Assembly: GCA_004562915.1 (NCBI GenBank)
Contig: SFQZ01000095.1
Span: 1 to 20,366, forward strand
Length of the DNA stretch: 20,366 nucleotides
Direction of reading: 5' to 3'
DNA from: a bacterium
GTDB taxonomy: Bacteria; Bacillota_A; Clostridia; Lachnospirales; Lachnospiraceae
Part shown: positions 14,098 to 20,277 of the stretch, piece after piece
Numbering within the stretch: position 1 is the first letter of the stretch
Layout: the number at the start of each line of letters is the position of its first letter
Translations under genes and position numbers: made by a program
The notes under the pieces: generated by a model
The model's input: the letters and a program-made list of their open reading frames with translations, nothing else
Database searches by the model: none
Told to the model about the DNA's origin: nothing

Positions 14098-14137
14098 GAA
14101 GTGAGATTGCCATCGGATCATAAGATGAAAAAATAAA
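14097..14137 (+). repeat. Direct repeat, right copy (att-like)
   Basis: It matches 7647-7687 at 39 of 41 positions. Both differences are silent in the sigma-like frame (CTG/TTG Leu and TCA/TCG Ser), so this copy still spells EVRLPSDHKMKK and a stop. It looks like the displaced original 3' end of a sigma-like gene. Confidence 0.85.
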
Positions 14138-14163
14138 AGGTATTGATCTATAAAGAGGGAAGG

Positions 14164-14212
14164 GAACCCGCATCATCAAATTTGCTTGTGATGTCGGGTT
14201 CTCTTTTTATTT
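14164..14212 (+). terminator. Intrinsic terminator
   Basis: GAACCCG-CATCA (14164-14175) pairs with TGATG-T-CGGGTTC (14189-14201) with one bulged T, followed by TCTTTTTATTT. Probably the original terminator of the sigma-like gene, now separated from it by the cargo, and serving the DUF134-NifX gene. Confidence 0.82.
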
Positions 14213-14286
14213 GCATAATGATATACTTTTATTGTGGTTAGAAAAATAAAGCATGTACAAAACTCATAGGAGAAAGATGTATACTT

Positions 14287-14673
14287 ATGACAACATTTGG
14301 TGATAAAATTAGGAAGTTGCGAAAAGAGAAAAAAATGACTCAACAAAAGCTGGGTGATATGGTGGGCGTTTCTCATAGAACAATTCGATCTTGGGAAGTT
14401 GAAGGACGATATCCGAAGCAGAGTAGTTTATATCAAAAACTGGCAGATGCATTTCAGTGTCAGGTTTCTTATCTTATGAATGATAATGAAACCGTGTGCT
14501 TGGGTAATGATGAGCCAAGTGAATATGCTGGTGCTAAACAGGCAAGGCAGATTCTTGAACAGGTAGCTGCTTTATTTGCCAGTGGAACTATGACCAATGA
14601 GGACAAAACTATTTTCATGGATGAGATGACGAGACTTTATCTGGCATCAAAAAAGAACAGAAGAAAATGGTAA
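14287..14673 (+). CDS. XRE-family regulator, related to the 3822-4274 protein
   Basis: A 128-aa regulator with an N-terminal HTH (MTQQKLGDMVGVSHRTIRSW) and a C-terminal segment (RQILEQVAALFASGTMTNED, KTIFMDEMTRLYLASKK). The tail matches the pattern of the repressor at 3822-4274 (NEILEANRALFAGGELDEEA, then VTKAYLSCK), so the two share one architecture. A weak ribosome site (AGGAGAA) lies 13 nt before ATG 14287. It follows the sigma-like gene's old terminator and precedes the AlbA_2 gene. Its target is not evident. No ImmA-like partner is adjacent to this copy. Confidence 0.8.
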   Translation: MTTFGDKIRKLRKEKKMTQQKLGDMVGVSHRTIRSWEVEGRYPKQSSLYQKLADAFQCQVSYLMNDNETVCLGNDEPSEYAGAKQARQILEQVAALFASGTMTNEDKTIFMDEMTRLYLASKKNRRKW

Positions 14674-14812
14674 GAAGAAATGAACTGTTTTGTTTTCTTG
14701 CTTGATAGAAAAGAAGAATAGAACGTATAATAGTGTTAATGATCCAGAGAAGATTGCTCTGGAAATAGAATTATTCGTACCAGTGGTGCGAGTATAGAGT
14801 AGGAGTGAAAGA

Positions 14813-16249
14813 ATGGTAGAAGATACTATGTTTTCCGGGGAATCGAAAAATATTGAGTACAAGGTATCCTTACCTGATAAAAGTGAAAAGTACATGAAGA
14901 CAATCGTAGCTTTTGCCAATACACAAGGTGGCAAGCTGATTGTTGGAGTAGATGATAAAACACACCAGATTGTTGGTGTGGAAAATGATGTGTTGTTTCA
15001 GCTGATGGATGGAATTGCCAATGCAGTTTCTGATTCCTGTGTGCCACAGATCATTCCTGATATTGAGCCACAGACAGTAGACGGGAAAACGGTCATTGTT
15101 GTATCAGTAGAAGCTGGAAAGAACAGACCGTATTATCTAAAATCAAAGGGAAAAGATAATGGCACTTATATCCGTGTAGAAGGTACATCAAGACAGGCAT
15201 TTCCGGAGAAGATAAAAGAACTGGAAATGGAAGGGGCCAGAATCTCATGGGATGAGCTTACTTGTGTGGGTTATCCTGTTTCAGAGGAAGCAACAGAGAA
15301 ACTTTGTCAGGATATTGAAAAGTTCTGGAAGAAAGCAGGAATGTCAGAACATTCTGTAAAGAAAGAGCAGCTGATAAACTGGAAAATTTTGAAGCAGAGC
15401 GAGGGACAGCTTCTGGCAACGAATGCCTATGCGTTGCTGACATCGGATTATTTTTCATTCTCCAAAACACAATGTGCGGTATTCAAGGGAACAGATCGTG
15501 CAATGTTTCTGGATAAGAGAGAATTTACAGGACCAATCTATACACAAATCGAAGAAGCAGTAGATTTTGTATTGAGAAATATTCGGCTTGGAGCAACAAT
15601 TGACGGATTGGTGCGAAAAGAGAAATATGAGTTACCACCGGAAGCAATCAGGGAAATGATTATTAATGCCCATTGTCACCGTAACCTATTAGATGAATCC
15701 TGTATTCAGGTCGCAGTTTATGATGACAGATTGGAGGTGACATCTCCGGGTGGATTATATAACGGATTAACTTATGAGGAAGTCATGAATGGTCATTCGA
15801 AGATCAGGAATAAAGGCATTGCCAATATATTCAGTCAGATGGGACTTGTAGAGGCATGGGGAAGCGGAATAAAAAGAATCCTTAATGCTGCAGAAGAGTA
15901 TGGACTTCCAAAGCCGAGATTTCAGGAATTTGATAATATGTTTCGGGTAGAGTTGTTCCGAGTCAGTCCAATAACTGACCAAGCTAACCAAGCTACTAAC
16001 CAAGCTAACCAAGATTTAGAGAGATTAGACCAAGTGGAAGATGAAAATGTACTGAGTGAGAAAGAAATAGAAATTCTGAATCTTGTACGTATGCAACCTT
16101 CAATCACGCAGAAAGAAATGGCTAATGCGTTAGATTGGAATCTTGCTAGTGTGAAGTATTATATAACCAAATTGAAGGAAAAGAATTATCTGAAGAGGCA
16201 GGGAAGTAGCCAAAAAGGGAAATGGGTGATATTAACAAAACGAGATTGA
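14813..16249 (+). CDS. AlbA_2/Schlafen-type ATP-binding regulator
   Basis: A 478-aa protein. Residues about 8-125 are an AlbA_2 (Schlafen-like) nucleic-acid domain (ESKNIEYKVSLPDKSEKYM, VAFANTQGGKLIVGVDD). Residues about 275-380 are a GHKL-type ATPase region (PPEAIREMIINAHCHRN, LEVTSPGGLYNGLTYEE, GIANIFSQMGLVEAWGSGIKR). Residues about 415-478 are a winged helix (ITQKEMANALDWNLASVKYY). The linker holds a Gln/Asn-rich repeat from four 9-bp DNA repeats. Ribosome site GGAGTGA precedes ATG 14813. Such proteins are usually called transcriptional regulators or RNA-binding proteins on mobile elements and are sometimes near defence genes. The actual role is unknown. The promoter of the next gene overlaps its stop. 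Confidence 0.85.
   Translation: MVEDTMFSGESKNIEYKVSLPDKSEKYMKTIVAFANTQGGKLIVGVDDKTHQIVGVENDVLFQLMDGIANAVSDSCVPQIIPDIEPQTVDGKTVIVVSVEAGKNRPYYLKSKGKDNGTYIRVEGTSRQAFPEKIKELEMEGARISWDELTCVGYPVSEEATEKLCQDIEKFWKKAGMSEHSVKKEQLINWKILKQSEGQLLATNAYALLTSDYFSFSKTQCAVFKGTDRAMFLDKREFTGPIYTQIEEAVDFVLRNIRLGATIDGLVRKEKYELPPEAIREMIINAHCHRNLLDESCIQVAVYDDRLEVTSPGGLYNGLTYEEVMNGHSKIRNKGIANIFSQMGLVEAWGSGIKRILNAAEEYGLPKPRFQEFDNMFRVELFRVSPITDQANQATNQANQDLERLDQVEDENVLSEKEIEILNLVRMQPSITQKEMANALDWNLASVKYYITKLKEKNYLKRQGSSQKGKWVILTKRD
15978..16016 (+). repeat. Short tandem repeat in a protein linker
   Basis: ACCAAGCTA occurs four times (15978, 15987, 15999, and a shortened copy at 16008) with one 3-bp CTA insertion. It keeps frame and encodes TDQANQATNQANQ between the ATPase and winged-helix domains. 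Confidence 0.85.
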
Positions 16250-16274
16250 CACTTGTATCAATTCGTGTTAAACT
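16246..16274 (+). promoter_or_regulatory. Promoter/operator of the ribbon-helix-helix gene
   Basis: TTGACA (16246-16251), 17 bp, TAAACT (16269-16274). TTGACAC and GTGTTAA form a near-symmetric pair across the promoter, a possible self-regulation site. It overlaps the stop of the AlbA_2 gene. Confidence 0.55.
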
Positions 16275-16298
16275 ATGAAATGTAAGGAGGAGAGAAAG

Positions 16299-16478
16299 AT
16301 GCCTAGAAAACCATCATTAGACGGCAAAGATTCTAGTCTGAGAATTAGGATGTCACCAGAGCAAAAAGAAAAGCTAGTATCTTATGCAGAGAGACATTAT
16401 CAGACTATGAGTAATGTAATATTCCAGGCGTTGGACATTCTTTACGCAAGAGAAGAACAACAAAATAATAAAGAGTAA
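16299..16478 (+). CDS. Small ribbon-helix-helix protein
   Basis: A 59-aa protein, MPRKPSLDGKDSSLRIRMSP and on to HYQTMSNVIFQALDILYAREE. A basic beta-strand (SSLRIRMS) followed by two helices with TMSNVIFQALD fits the CopG/Arc ribbon-helix-helix fold of small repressors and mobilization proteins. ATG 16299 is chosen because TAAGGAGG lies upstream; ATG 16275 overlaps the -10 region. It has its own promoter and is the last rightward gene before the non-coding junction. It may regulate itself or the AlbA_2 gene. No toxin partner follows, so a toxin-antitoxin pair is not supported. Confidence 0.7.
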   Translation: MPRKPSLDGKDSSLRIRMSPEQKEKLVSYAERHYQTMSNVIFQALDILYAREEQQNNKE

Positions 16479-16534
16479 AATGGAGTTATTTTGGAGTTTA
16501 TTTCTTCATAAGCGGTGCGAAAAACACAAAAACA

Positions 16535-16546
16535 GAACGCACGTTC
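16535..16546. promoter_or_regulatory. LexA-like half-palindrome GAAC-N4-GTTC
   Basis: GAACGCACGTTC fits the SOS-box core and sits in non-coding DNA with no clear promoter. Could be a chance palindrome or a site near the element junction. Confidence 0.3.
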
Positions 16547-16569
16547 GAAATATAAACCTCTAATAACAG

Positions 16570-16602
16570 CCTTTGCGTGTCATGAAACGCAGTCCGCAAA
16601 GG
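16570..16602. repeat. Inverted repeat in the non-coding junction
   Basis: CCTTTGCG (16570-16577) and CGCAAAGG (16595-16602) around a 17-nt loop that itself holds GCGT/ACGC. No T-run follows. It may be a recombination or regulatory structure beside the tandem repeats that begin at 16603. Confidence 0.45.
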
Positions 16603-16701
16603 AGTTTGAATAAGTTTGAATAAAAAAATGGAGCTCGGAAATCCAGCATTTATGCGGGTTACCGGGCTCTTGCTATGTGGTTTGAGTACAGATTGAGTAC
16701 A
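16603..16701. repeat. Two pairs of short direct repeats flanking a terminator
   Basis: AGTTTGAATA occurs twice in tandem (16603-16612, 16613-16622) and TTGAGTACA twice (16682-16690, 16693-16701), all variants of TTTGARTA in one orientation. They bracket the hairpin at 16631. Paired direct repeats like this can be integrase arm sites, making this a candidate attachment region for the integrase at 19213; this is inference. Confidence 0.4.
16621..16669 (-). terminator. Terminator of the three-gene leftward operon
   Basis: Read on the minus strand, GAGCCCGG (16669-16662) pairs with CCGAGCTC (16638-16631). Inner pairs extend the stem and the loop is TAAA. A run of seven T follows (16628-16622). 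A strong intrinsic terminator placed after the 16719 stop. Confidence 0.82.
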
Positions 16702-16718
16702 AAATATTATACAAGTAT

Positions 16719-17255
16719 TTATTTAGAGGCATATGGATCTAAACCAAGAAATATTGCAATACTTTCTACTAATAATATTAATGCTTCTTTGCTAATATCG
16801 CGGTATGTAAATGAATAAACTAATTCATTAATATATTTCTTTGGAAGCGAATCTAATTGTTGGGTTGAAAGCTTTTTTTCTTCTAACATACATCTATAAG
16901 TAGATAGCAAGTAATATACAGCTAATTTTTCATTGATGGAATCGTATGCTTTTAAAGATTGTTGTGATTGAATTTCAGCAGAGATATAAATAGGTCGTAA
17001 CTTAATATACCAGAAACAAATTAAGGCGACTTCTTTATATTCTGACATATCTAATCCATGAAAATACTTAAAATATCTTCTACGCTGATCGACTTTTGCA
17101 ATAATGGACATAACGATATCTTCGTTTATATGTATATTATTAAAATTATATTTATTGTTTAAGATAAAACTTTCTATGATGAACTTATGTTTTTTCCATA
17201 ATGCTTGCAACTCGGTCTCATGCAATGGTTGGTATCGAAAAATGTCTTTACTCAT
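16719..17255 (-). CDS. Unknown soluble protein, third gene of the AT-rich operon
   Basis: A 178-aa, helix-rich protein without membrane segment (starts MSKDIFRYQPLHETELQALW). I do not recognise it. ATG 17255 lies inside ATGAGTAA at the end of the previous gene with GAGGA about 6 nt upstream; the ATG at 17273 has no ribosome site. The 8-bp overlap means translational coupling. Codons are heavily A/T-rich (AAT, ATA, TTA), unlike neighbouring genes, which suggests separate acquisition. As the soluble member of an operon with two membrane proteins it could be an effector or cytoplasmic partner; that is a guess. Confidence 0.6.
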   Translation of the reverse strand: MSKDIFRYQPLHETELQALWKKHKFIIESFILNNKYNFNNIHINEDIVMSIIAKVDQRRRYFKYFHGLDMSEYKEVALICFWYIKLRPIYISAEIQSQQSLKAYDSINEKLAVYYLLSTYRCMLEEKKLSTQQLDSLPKKYINELVYSFTYRDISKEALILLVESIAIFLGLDPYASK

Positions 17256-17565
17256 AAAAATCCTCGTAATCAATAGTCATAATATTATTTTCAAGTATTT
17301 CAGAATTAGTAGTAATATGAGAAATAAGAAAATCAGCAAAATCACCATTAGTCCGTACAGGTCTATTAGGAATGGAGGATTTTTGGGAAATTATTTTATA
17401 TCTTTCATACGAAACATCGGGATTTAATAGTTTTTTTTCTGTAAGCATTTGTGACTGCATTTTCTTTAAATTTTCAATTTTTTTATTATAATATATGCTT
17501 CGTATTTTAAGTATGCCTATAATAATGAATTCTATTATTATAAGTGCAAAAATAATTTTACTCAT
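17248..17565 (-). CDS. Unknown single-span membrane protein, second gene of the operon
   Basis: A 105-aa protein with an N-terminal membrane helix (SKIIFALIIIEFIIIGILKI), a basic, probably coiled region (KKIENLKKMQSQMLTEKK) and a soluble tail. ATG 17565 sits in ATGAGTAA at the end of the first gene, with GGAAAGGAGG upstream, so it is translationally coupled. ATG 17583 is possible but lacks a ribosome site. Family not recognised. The anchor suggests it tethers a complex to the membrane with the four-span first gene product. Confidence 0.6.
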   Translation of the reverse strand: MSKIIFALIIIEFIIIGILKIRSIYYNKKIENLKKMQSQMLTEKKLLNPDVSYERYKIISQKSSIPNRPVRTNGDFADFLISHITTNSEILENNIMTIDYEDFYE

Positions 17566-18055
17566 TGTTTGCCTCCTTTCCAATATCTTTTAATCTATCC
17601 TCAATAGGAATTGTATCTGTACTTGGGACTTCAATTAAAATCATAGTAATAGTATCAAACCAAATAAAAATTTGAGGAATAATAGTACCAAACCATAAAA
17701 AGTCATGAGTGACTTTATTAAATGGTTTATCAAGTAATATTGAGGTAGATAATATTAGAATAATAATACTTAATCCTACAATAATAAATGGGAACAGTTT
17801 CGGTAAGAACTTTTTTACTGTTACCAATTTTACTATATATTCCATTATTAATGCTAATGAGAATAGGTAAAAAGCAGAAGCAATTTCTGTGGTAAAAATA
17901 TTAGAAGCTGAGGGATGAGGAATACCTCCAATCCAAGAAATAGTAATTAGTAATGCTTTAAGTAAAGCTTCCGCTTTTGTTTGATATAAATGTATATTAT
18001 TAAATTTTGTCCAAAATGTATGTTCTTTTTTATTAATAGAATTTATCTGATCCAT
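17558..18055 (-). CDS. Unknown four-span membrane protein, first gene of the operon
   Basis: A 165-aa membrane protein with hydrophobic segments at about 28-44, 54-78, 84-108 and 118-142 (for example FYLFSLALIMEYIVKLV and FIIVGLSIIILILSTSILL). The N-terminus is soluble and basic. No Shine-Dalgarno is seen before ATG 18055; instead a terminator hairpin with T6 ends 6 nt upstream. It ends in ATGAGTAA, overlapping the next start. Transcription begins near 18168. Family not recognised. Operon layout and integrase proximity fit accessory functions such as phage defence or surface or transfer exclusion, but nothing in the sequence fixes which. Confidence 0.6.
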   Translation of the reverse strand: MDQINSINKKEHTFWTKFNNIHLYQTKAEALLKALLITISWIGGIPHPSASNIFTTEIASAFYLFSLALIMEYIVKLVTVKKFLPKLFPFIIVGLSIIILILSTSILLDKPFNKVTHDFLWFGTIIPQIFIWFDTITMILIEVPSTDTIPIEDRLKDIGKEANNE

Positions 18056-18060
18056 AATAT

Positions 18061-18083
18061 AAAAAAGGAGCCATAATGACTCC
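18061..18083 (-). terminator. Terminator/attenuator just before the operon's first start codon
   Basis: On the minus strand GGAGTCA (18083-18077), loop TTA, TGGCTCC (18073-18067), then six T (18066-18061). Only five bases separate it from ATG 18055. It could end a small RNA or attenuate the operon. Confidence 0.7.
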
Positions 18084-18168
18084 CATAAATTTATGCAGTG
18101 TTATTGTAAAGAGATACCTAAGTAGGAAAATCTACAAGATAATAAACCTACTGTTTGGGGCATTAGTA
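18061..18168 (-). ncRNA. Candidate leader RNA (about 105 nt)
   Basis: Bounded by the promoter at 18175-18203 (start near 18168) and the terminator at 18061-18083. An internal pairing, AGTAGG (18152-18147 on the minus strand) with CCTACT (18126-18121), is visible. No tandem repeats or known RNA family were recognised. It may be a regulatory leader or an independent small RNA. Confidence 0.4.
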
Positions 18169-18174
18169 TATTTT

Positions 18175-18203
18175 ATTATATAAAGTTTTAGAATTATAGT
18201 CAA
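18175..18203 (-). promoter_or_regulatory. Strong promoter of the leftward operon
   Basis: On the minus strand TTGACT (18203-18198), 17 bp, TATAAT (18180-18175). Near-consensus; start predicted near 18168, leaving a 113-nt leader. Confidence 0.78.
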
Positions 18204-18229
18204 TAGTGAAAATAGAAATTAACCCAATT

Positions 18230-18853
18230 CTAATAGATGTCATCAAATGTAACAAGTAATATCTGACTTCTCTGCAATTCCAACTCCACTTTTTCTTTCG
18301 TTTCTGCTATTTCATCTATAGCTGCCTGTGTTGCTTCATTTGGAGTATCACCAGCTGATTTCAATGCACTCTGGTAGATAAAATTCATTTTTTCCCATTT
18401 CAATAGATCATTAAATACTTTATAACTTCTGATATTCAATAAAGCATCCTGTAAAGACAGCGTATGTGCCTTTCCTCTGTTGGTATATCCGATTTCGAGA
18501 TAAGAGGAAAGCACCGGATTCAGATGGATAGATACAGTATCGTCCTTTAACATTTTGTCTTCTCCACGCTCTCCACTGATCTGGAGGATGCCGGAATTAC
18601 AAAGGACCATAAGTACACCCATCAGATCACCGACTGTTTCCAGACGAAGTCCGGCAGTATCACTGCCATTCAAAGCATTATAACTGACACCGAGTGCAGC
18701 TGCAATTTTCTCTAACTGAGGAGGTTGTGGCTGCATTTTATTGGTTTCGTATTTTCGGATAGAAACCGGATGGATGCCGGTCAGCTCAGCCAGTTTATCT
18801 TGCGTGATGCCGATTTGCTTTCGGCAGTATTTGATTTTTTCTCCTATAGTCAT
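18230..18853 (-). CDS. XRE-family repressor of the integrase region
   Basis: A 207-aa regulator (209 if the ATG at 18859 is used) with an N-terminal HTH (TIGEKIKYCRKQIGITQDKL, HPVSIRKYETNK) and a longer C-terminal helical domain ending in ETKEKVELELQRSQILLV. GGAGG is 9 nt before ATG 18853 but only 3 nt before ATG 18859, so 18853 is preferred. Divergent from xis-int with three TAGCGA-N2-TCGCTA-type operators between them, one over its own -10. It is thus the likely self-regulated repressor that keeps excision off. No ImmA-like peptidase is adjacent, so induction may differ from the left module. Confidence 0.82.
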   Translation of the reverse strand: MTIGEKIKYCRKQIGITQDKLAELTGIHPVSIRKYETNKMQPQPPQLEKIAAALGVSYNALNGSDTAGLRLETVGDLMGVLMVLCNSGILQISGERGEDKMLKDDTVSIHLNPVLSSYLEIGYTNRGKAHTLSLQDALLNIRSYKVFNDLLKWEKMNFIYQSALKSAGDTPNEATQAAIDEIAETKEKVELELQRSQILLVTFDDIY

Positions 18854-18870
18854 TTTCATCGTCCTCCATG

Positions 18871-18891
18871 TATCGAGATGGCTACATTATA
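18871..18891 (-). promoter_or_regulatory. Repressor promoter with operator O3
   Basis: TATCGAGATGGCTA (18871-18884) matches TAGCGA-N2-TCGCTA at 10 of 12 defined bases. It lies next to TATAAT (18891-18886, minus strand), an extended -10 (TGG-TATAAT) without a good -35. Fits negative autoregulation. Confidence 0.6.
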
Positions 18892-18931
18892 CCATGTTTG
18901 AAAAATTTTTTCTACTGGCATTTCAAAATAC

Positions 18932-18989
18932 TTGACAATAGCGAAGTCGCTACATATAATGGGGATATAAAATGTAGCGACTTCGCTAT
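18932..18989 (+). promoter_or_regulatory. xis-int promoter with operators O1 and O2
   Basis: TTGACA (18932-18937) and TATAAT (18955-18960) have a 17-bp spacer filled by O1, TAGCGAAGTCGCTA (18939-18952). O2, TAGCGACTTCGCTA (18975-18988), lies just past the start. O1 and O2 are themselves an 18-bp perfect inverted pair (18938-18955 and 18972-18989). Ideal for tight repression by the XRE protein. Confidence 0.88.
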
Positions 18990-19012
18990 AAAAAGAAAAG
19001 GAGGATGAATAT

Positions 19013-19201
19013 ATGGCAGAAAACAACAAGATTTATATTACTGCAAATGAACTCGCAGAAATGTTGGGTGTTTCTGTAGGTCATGCTTACAAGCTGATTC
19101 GTAAGCTGAATCAGGAACTGGAAAAAGAGGGATTTCTGGTGATTGCGGGTAAAGTTCCCAGACGCTATTTTGAAAAACGCTGGTATGGTTTCAGTGCATA
19201 G
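19013..19201 (+). CDS. Excisionase-like HTH protein
   Basis: A 62-aa protein with a winged-helix/MerR-like HTH (YITANELAEMLGVSVGHAYK) and a basic tail (GKVPRRYFEKRWYG), typical of small excisionases paired with tyrosine integrases. AAAAGGAGG precedes ATG 19013. The integrase begins 11 bp after its stop with its own AGGAGG. Expressed from the O1/O2-controlled promoter. It likely bends DNA at the att sites to direct excision. A simple DNA-binding regulator is the alternative. Confidence 0.82.
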   Translation: MAENNKIYITANELAEMLGVSVGHAYKLIRKLNQELEKEGFLVIAGKVPRRYFEKRWYGFSA

Positions 19202-19212
19202 GAGGTGGTCGA

Positions 19213-20277
19213 ATGAAAGCGGAAAAAGATAAGAAAACCGGGAAATGGTTGATTCAGTATCGTTATACGGATTGGCAGGGAAAACGCCGGAAATCCACTA
19301 AAAGAGGTTTTGCGACCAAAAGAGAGGCGGAGGAATGGCTTAGAAATTTCCTTATTACACAAAAAGCGGACTTTGATATGAAGTTTGAGGATTTTTGGAA
19401 GATGTATTGTGCAGATATGGAGACTCGCCTGCGGGAGCATACCATGAGAACGAAAAAGTATATCGTGGAGCTGAAAATTCTCCCGTATTTCGGGAATAAG
19501 CGGGTAAATGACATTACTGCAGCTGACATCCGTCAATGGCAGAATGAATTGATTAAAATGGGGTATTCACCCACTTATCTGAAAACAATCAATAACCAGT
19601 TGAGCGCAATCTTTAATTATGCGGTTCGATATTACGATTTGAAAAGTAATCCCTGTGCAAAAGCCGGAAGTATGGGTAAGAGCAAGGCAGAAGAAATGGA
19701 TTTCTGGACAGGAGAGGAATTTAGGAAGTTTATCGATAGTGTCATGAGCAAAAGACTTTCTTATATGGCATTTATGACCTTGTACTGGACGGGGATGCGT
19801 ATGGGAGAGCTTCTGGCTTTGAATCCGAAAGATGTAGATCTTGAAAAGAAAACAATTTCTATCACAAAATCATATCAACGTCTTGGCAAGAAAGATGTGA
19901 TCACTCCACCAAAGACACCGAAGAGCAAGAGAGTGATTACCATTCCGGAGTTTCTGGCTGCAGATATCAAAGATTATATGGACAGCTTATATGATTTGCA
20001 GGAGGACGATAGGTTGTTCCCCATTACAAAATATTATCTGGAGCATGAAATGCAGCGAGGAATTAAAGAAAGTGGCGTAAAGCGGATAAGAGTACACGAT
20101 TTGAGGCATTCCCATGCAAGTATGTTGATCGAACTGGGATTTTCGCCATTGGAGATTGCGAATCGGCTCGGCCATGAAAAAGTGGAAACTACGCTGAATA
20201 CCTACTCACATCTTTATCCAAACAAGCAGACAAAACTGGCTGAACGGCTGGACAGTGAATACAGGGAGGATTTGTAA
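19213..20277 (+). CDS. Tyrosine integrase
   Basis: A 354-aa site-specific recombinase of the phage/ICE integrase family. The N-terminal AP2-like arm-binding domain (KWLIQYRYTDWQGKRRKSTK) is followed by the SAM-like core-binding domain (KKYIVELKILPYFGNKRVND). The catalytic domain has Arg in YWTGMRMGELLAL, then HDLRHSHASMLIELGF (H-x2-R), LGHEK and the nucleophile Tyr in LNTYSHLYP. All key residues are present, so it is probably active. AGGAGGTGG precedes ATG 19213. Its stop overlaps the next mobC start (TAATG). It integrates and excises the element running to the right; target site not identified. Confidence 0.95.
   Translation: MKAEKDKKTGKWLIQYRYTDWQGKRRKSTKRGFATKREAEEWLRNFLITQKADFDMKFEDFWKMYCADMETRLREHTMRTKKYIVELKILPYFGNKRVNDITAADIRQWQNELIKMGYSPTYLKTINNQLSAIFNYAVRYYDLKSNPCAKAGSMGKSKAEEMDFWTGEEFRKFIDSVMSKRLSYMAFMTLYWTGMRMGELLALNPKDVDLEKKTISITKSYQRLGKKDVITPPKTPKSKRVITIPEFLAADIKDYMDSLYDLQEDDRLFPITKYYLEHEMQRGIKESGVKRIRVHDLRHSHASMLIELGFSPLEIANRLGHEKVETTLNTYSHLYPNKQTKLAERLDSEYREDL

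Noticed and set aside
14702..14797. Short open frame ending EKIALEIELFVPVVRV before the AlbA_2 gene
   Set aside because: Only a TTG start without a ribosome site. It reads somewhat like protein and could be a remnant, but 31 codons is too little to claim.
15978..16016. CRISPR-like repeats
   Set aside because: The repeats are 9 bp, contiguous and in frame within a gene; no spacers and no cas genes in the window.
16299..16478. Antitoxin of a toxin-antitoxin pair
   Set aside because: Ribbon-helix-helix fold fits, but no small toxin gene lies next to it.
18061..18168. Type III toxin-antitoxin RNA upstream of a toxin gene
   Set aside because: A terminator precedes the first gene as in toxIN, but there are no tandem RNA repeats and the first gene encodes a four-span membrane protein.
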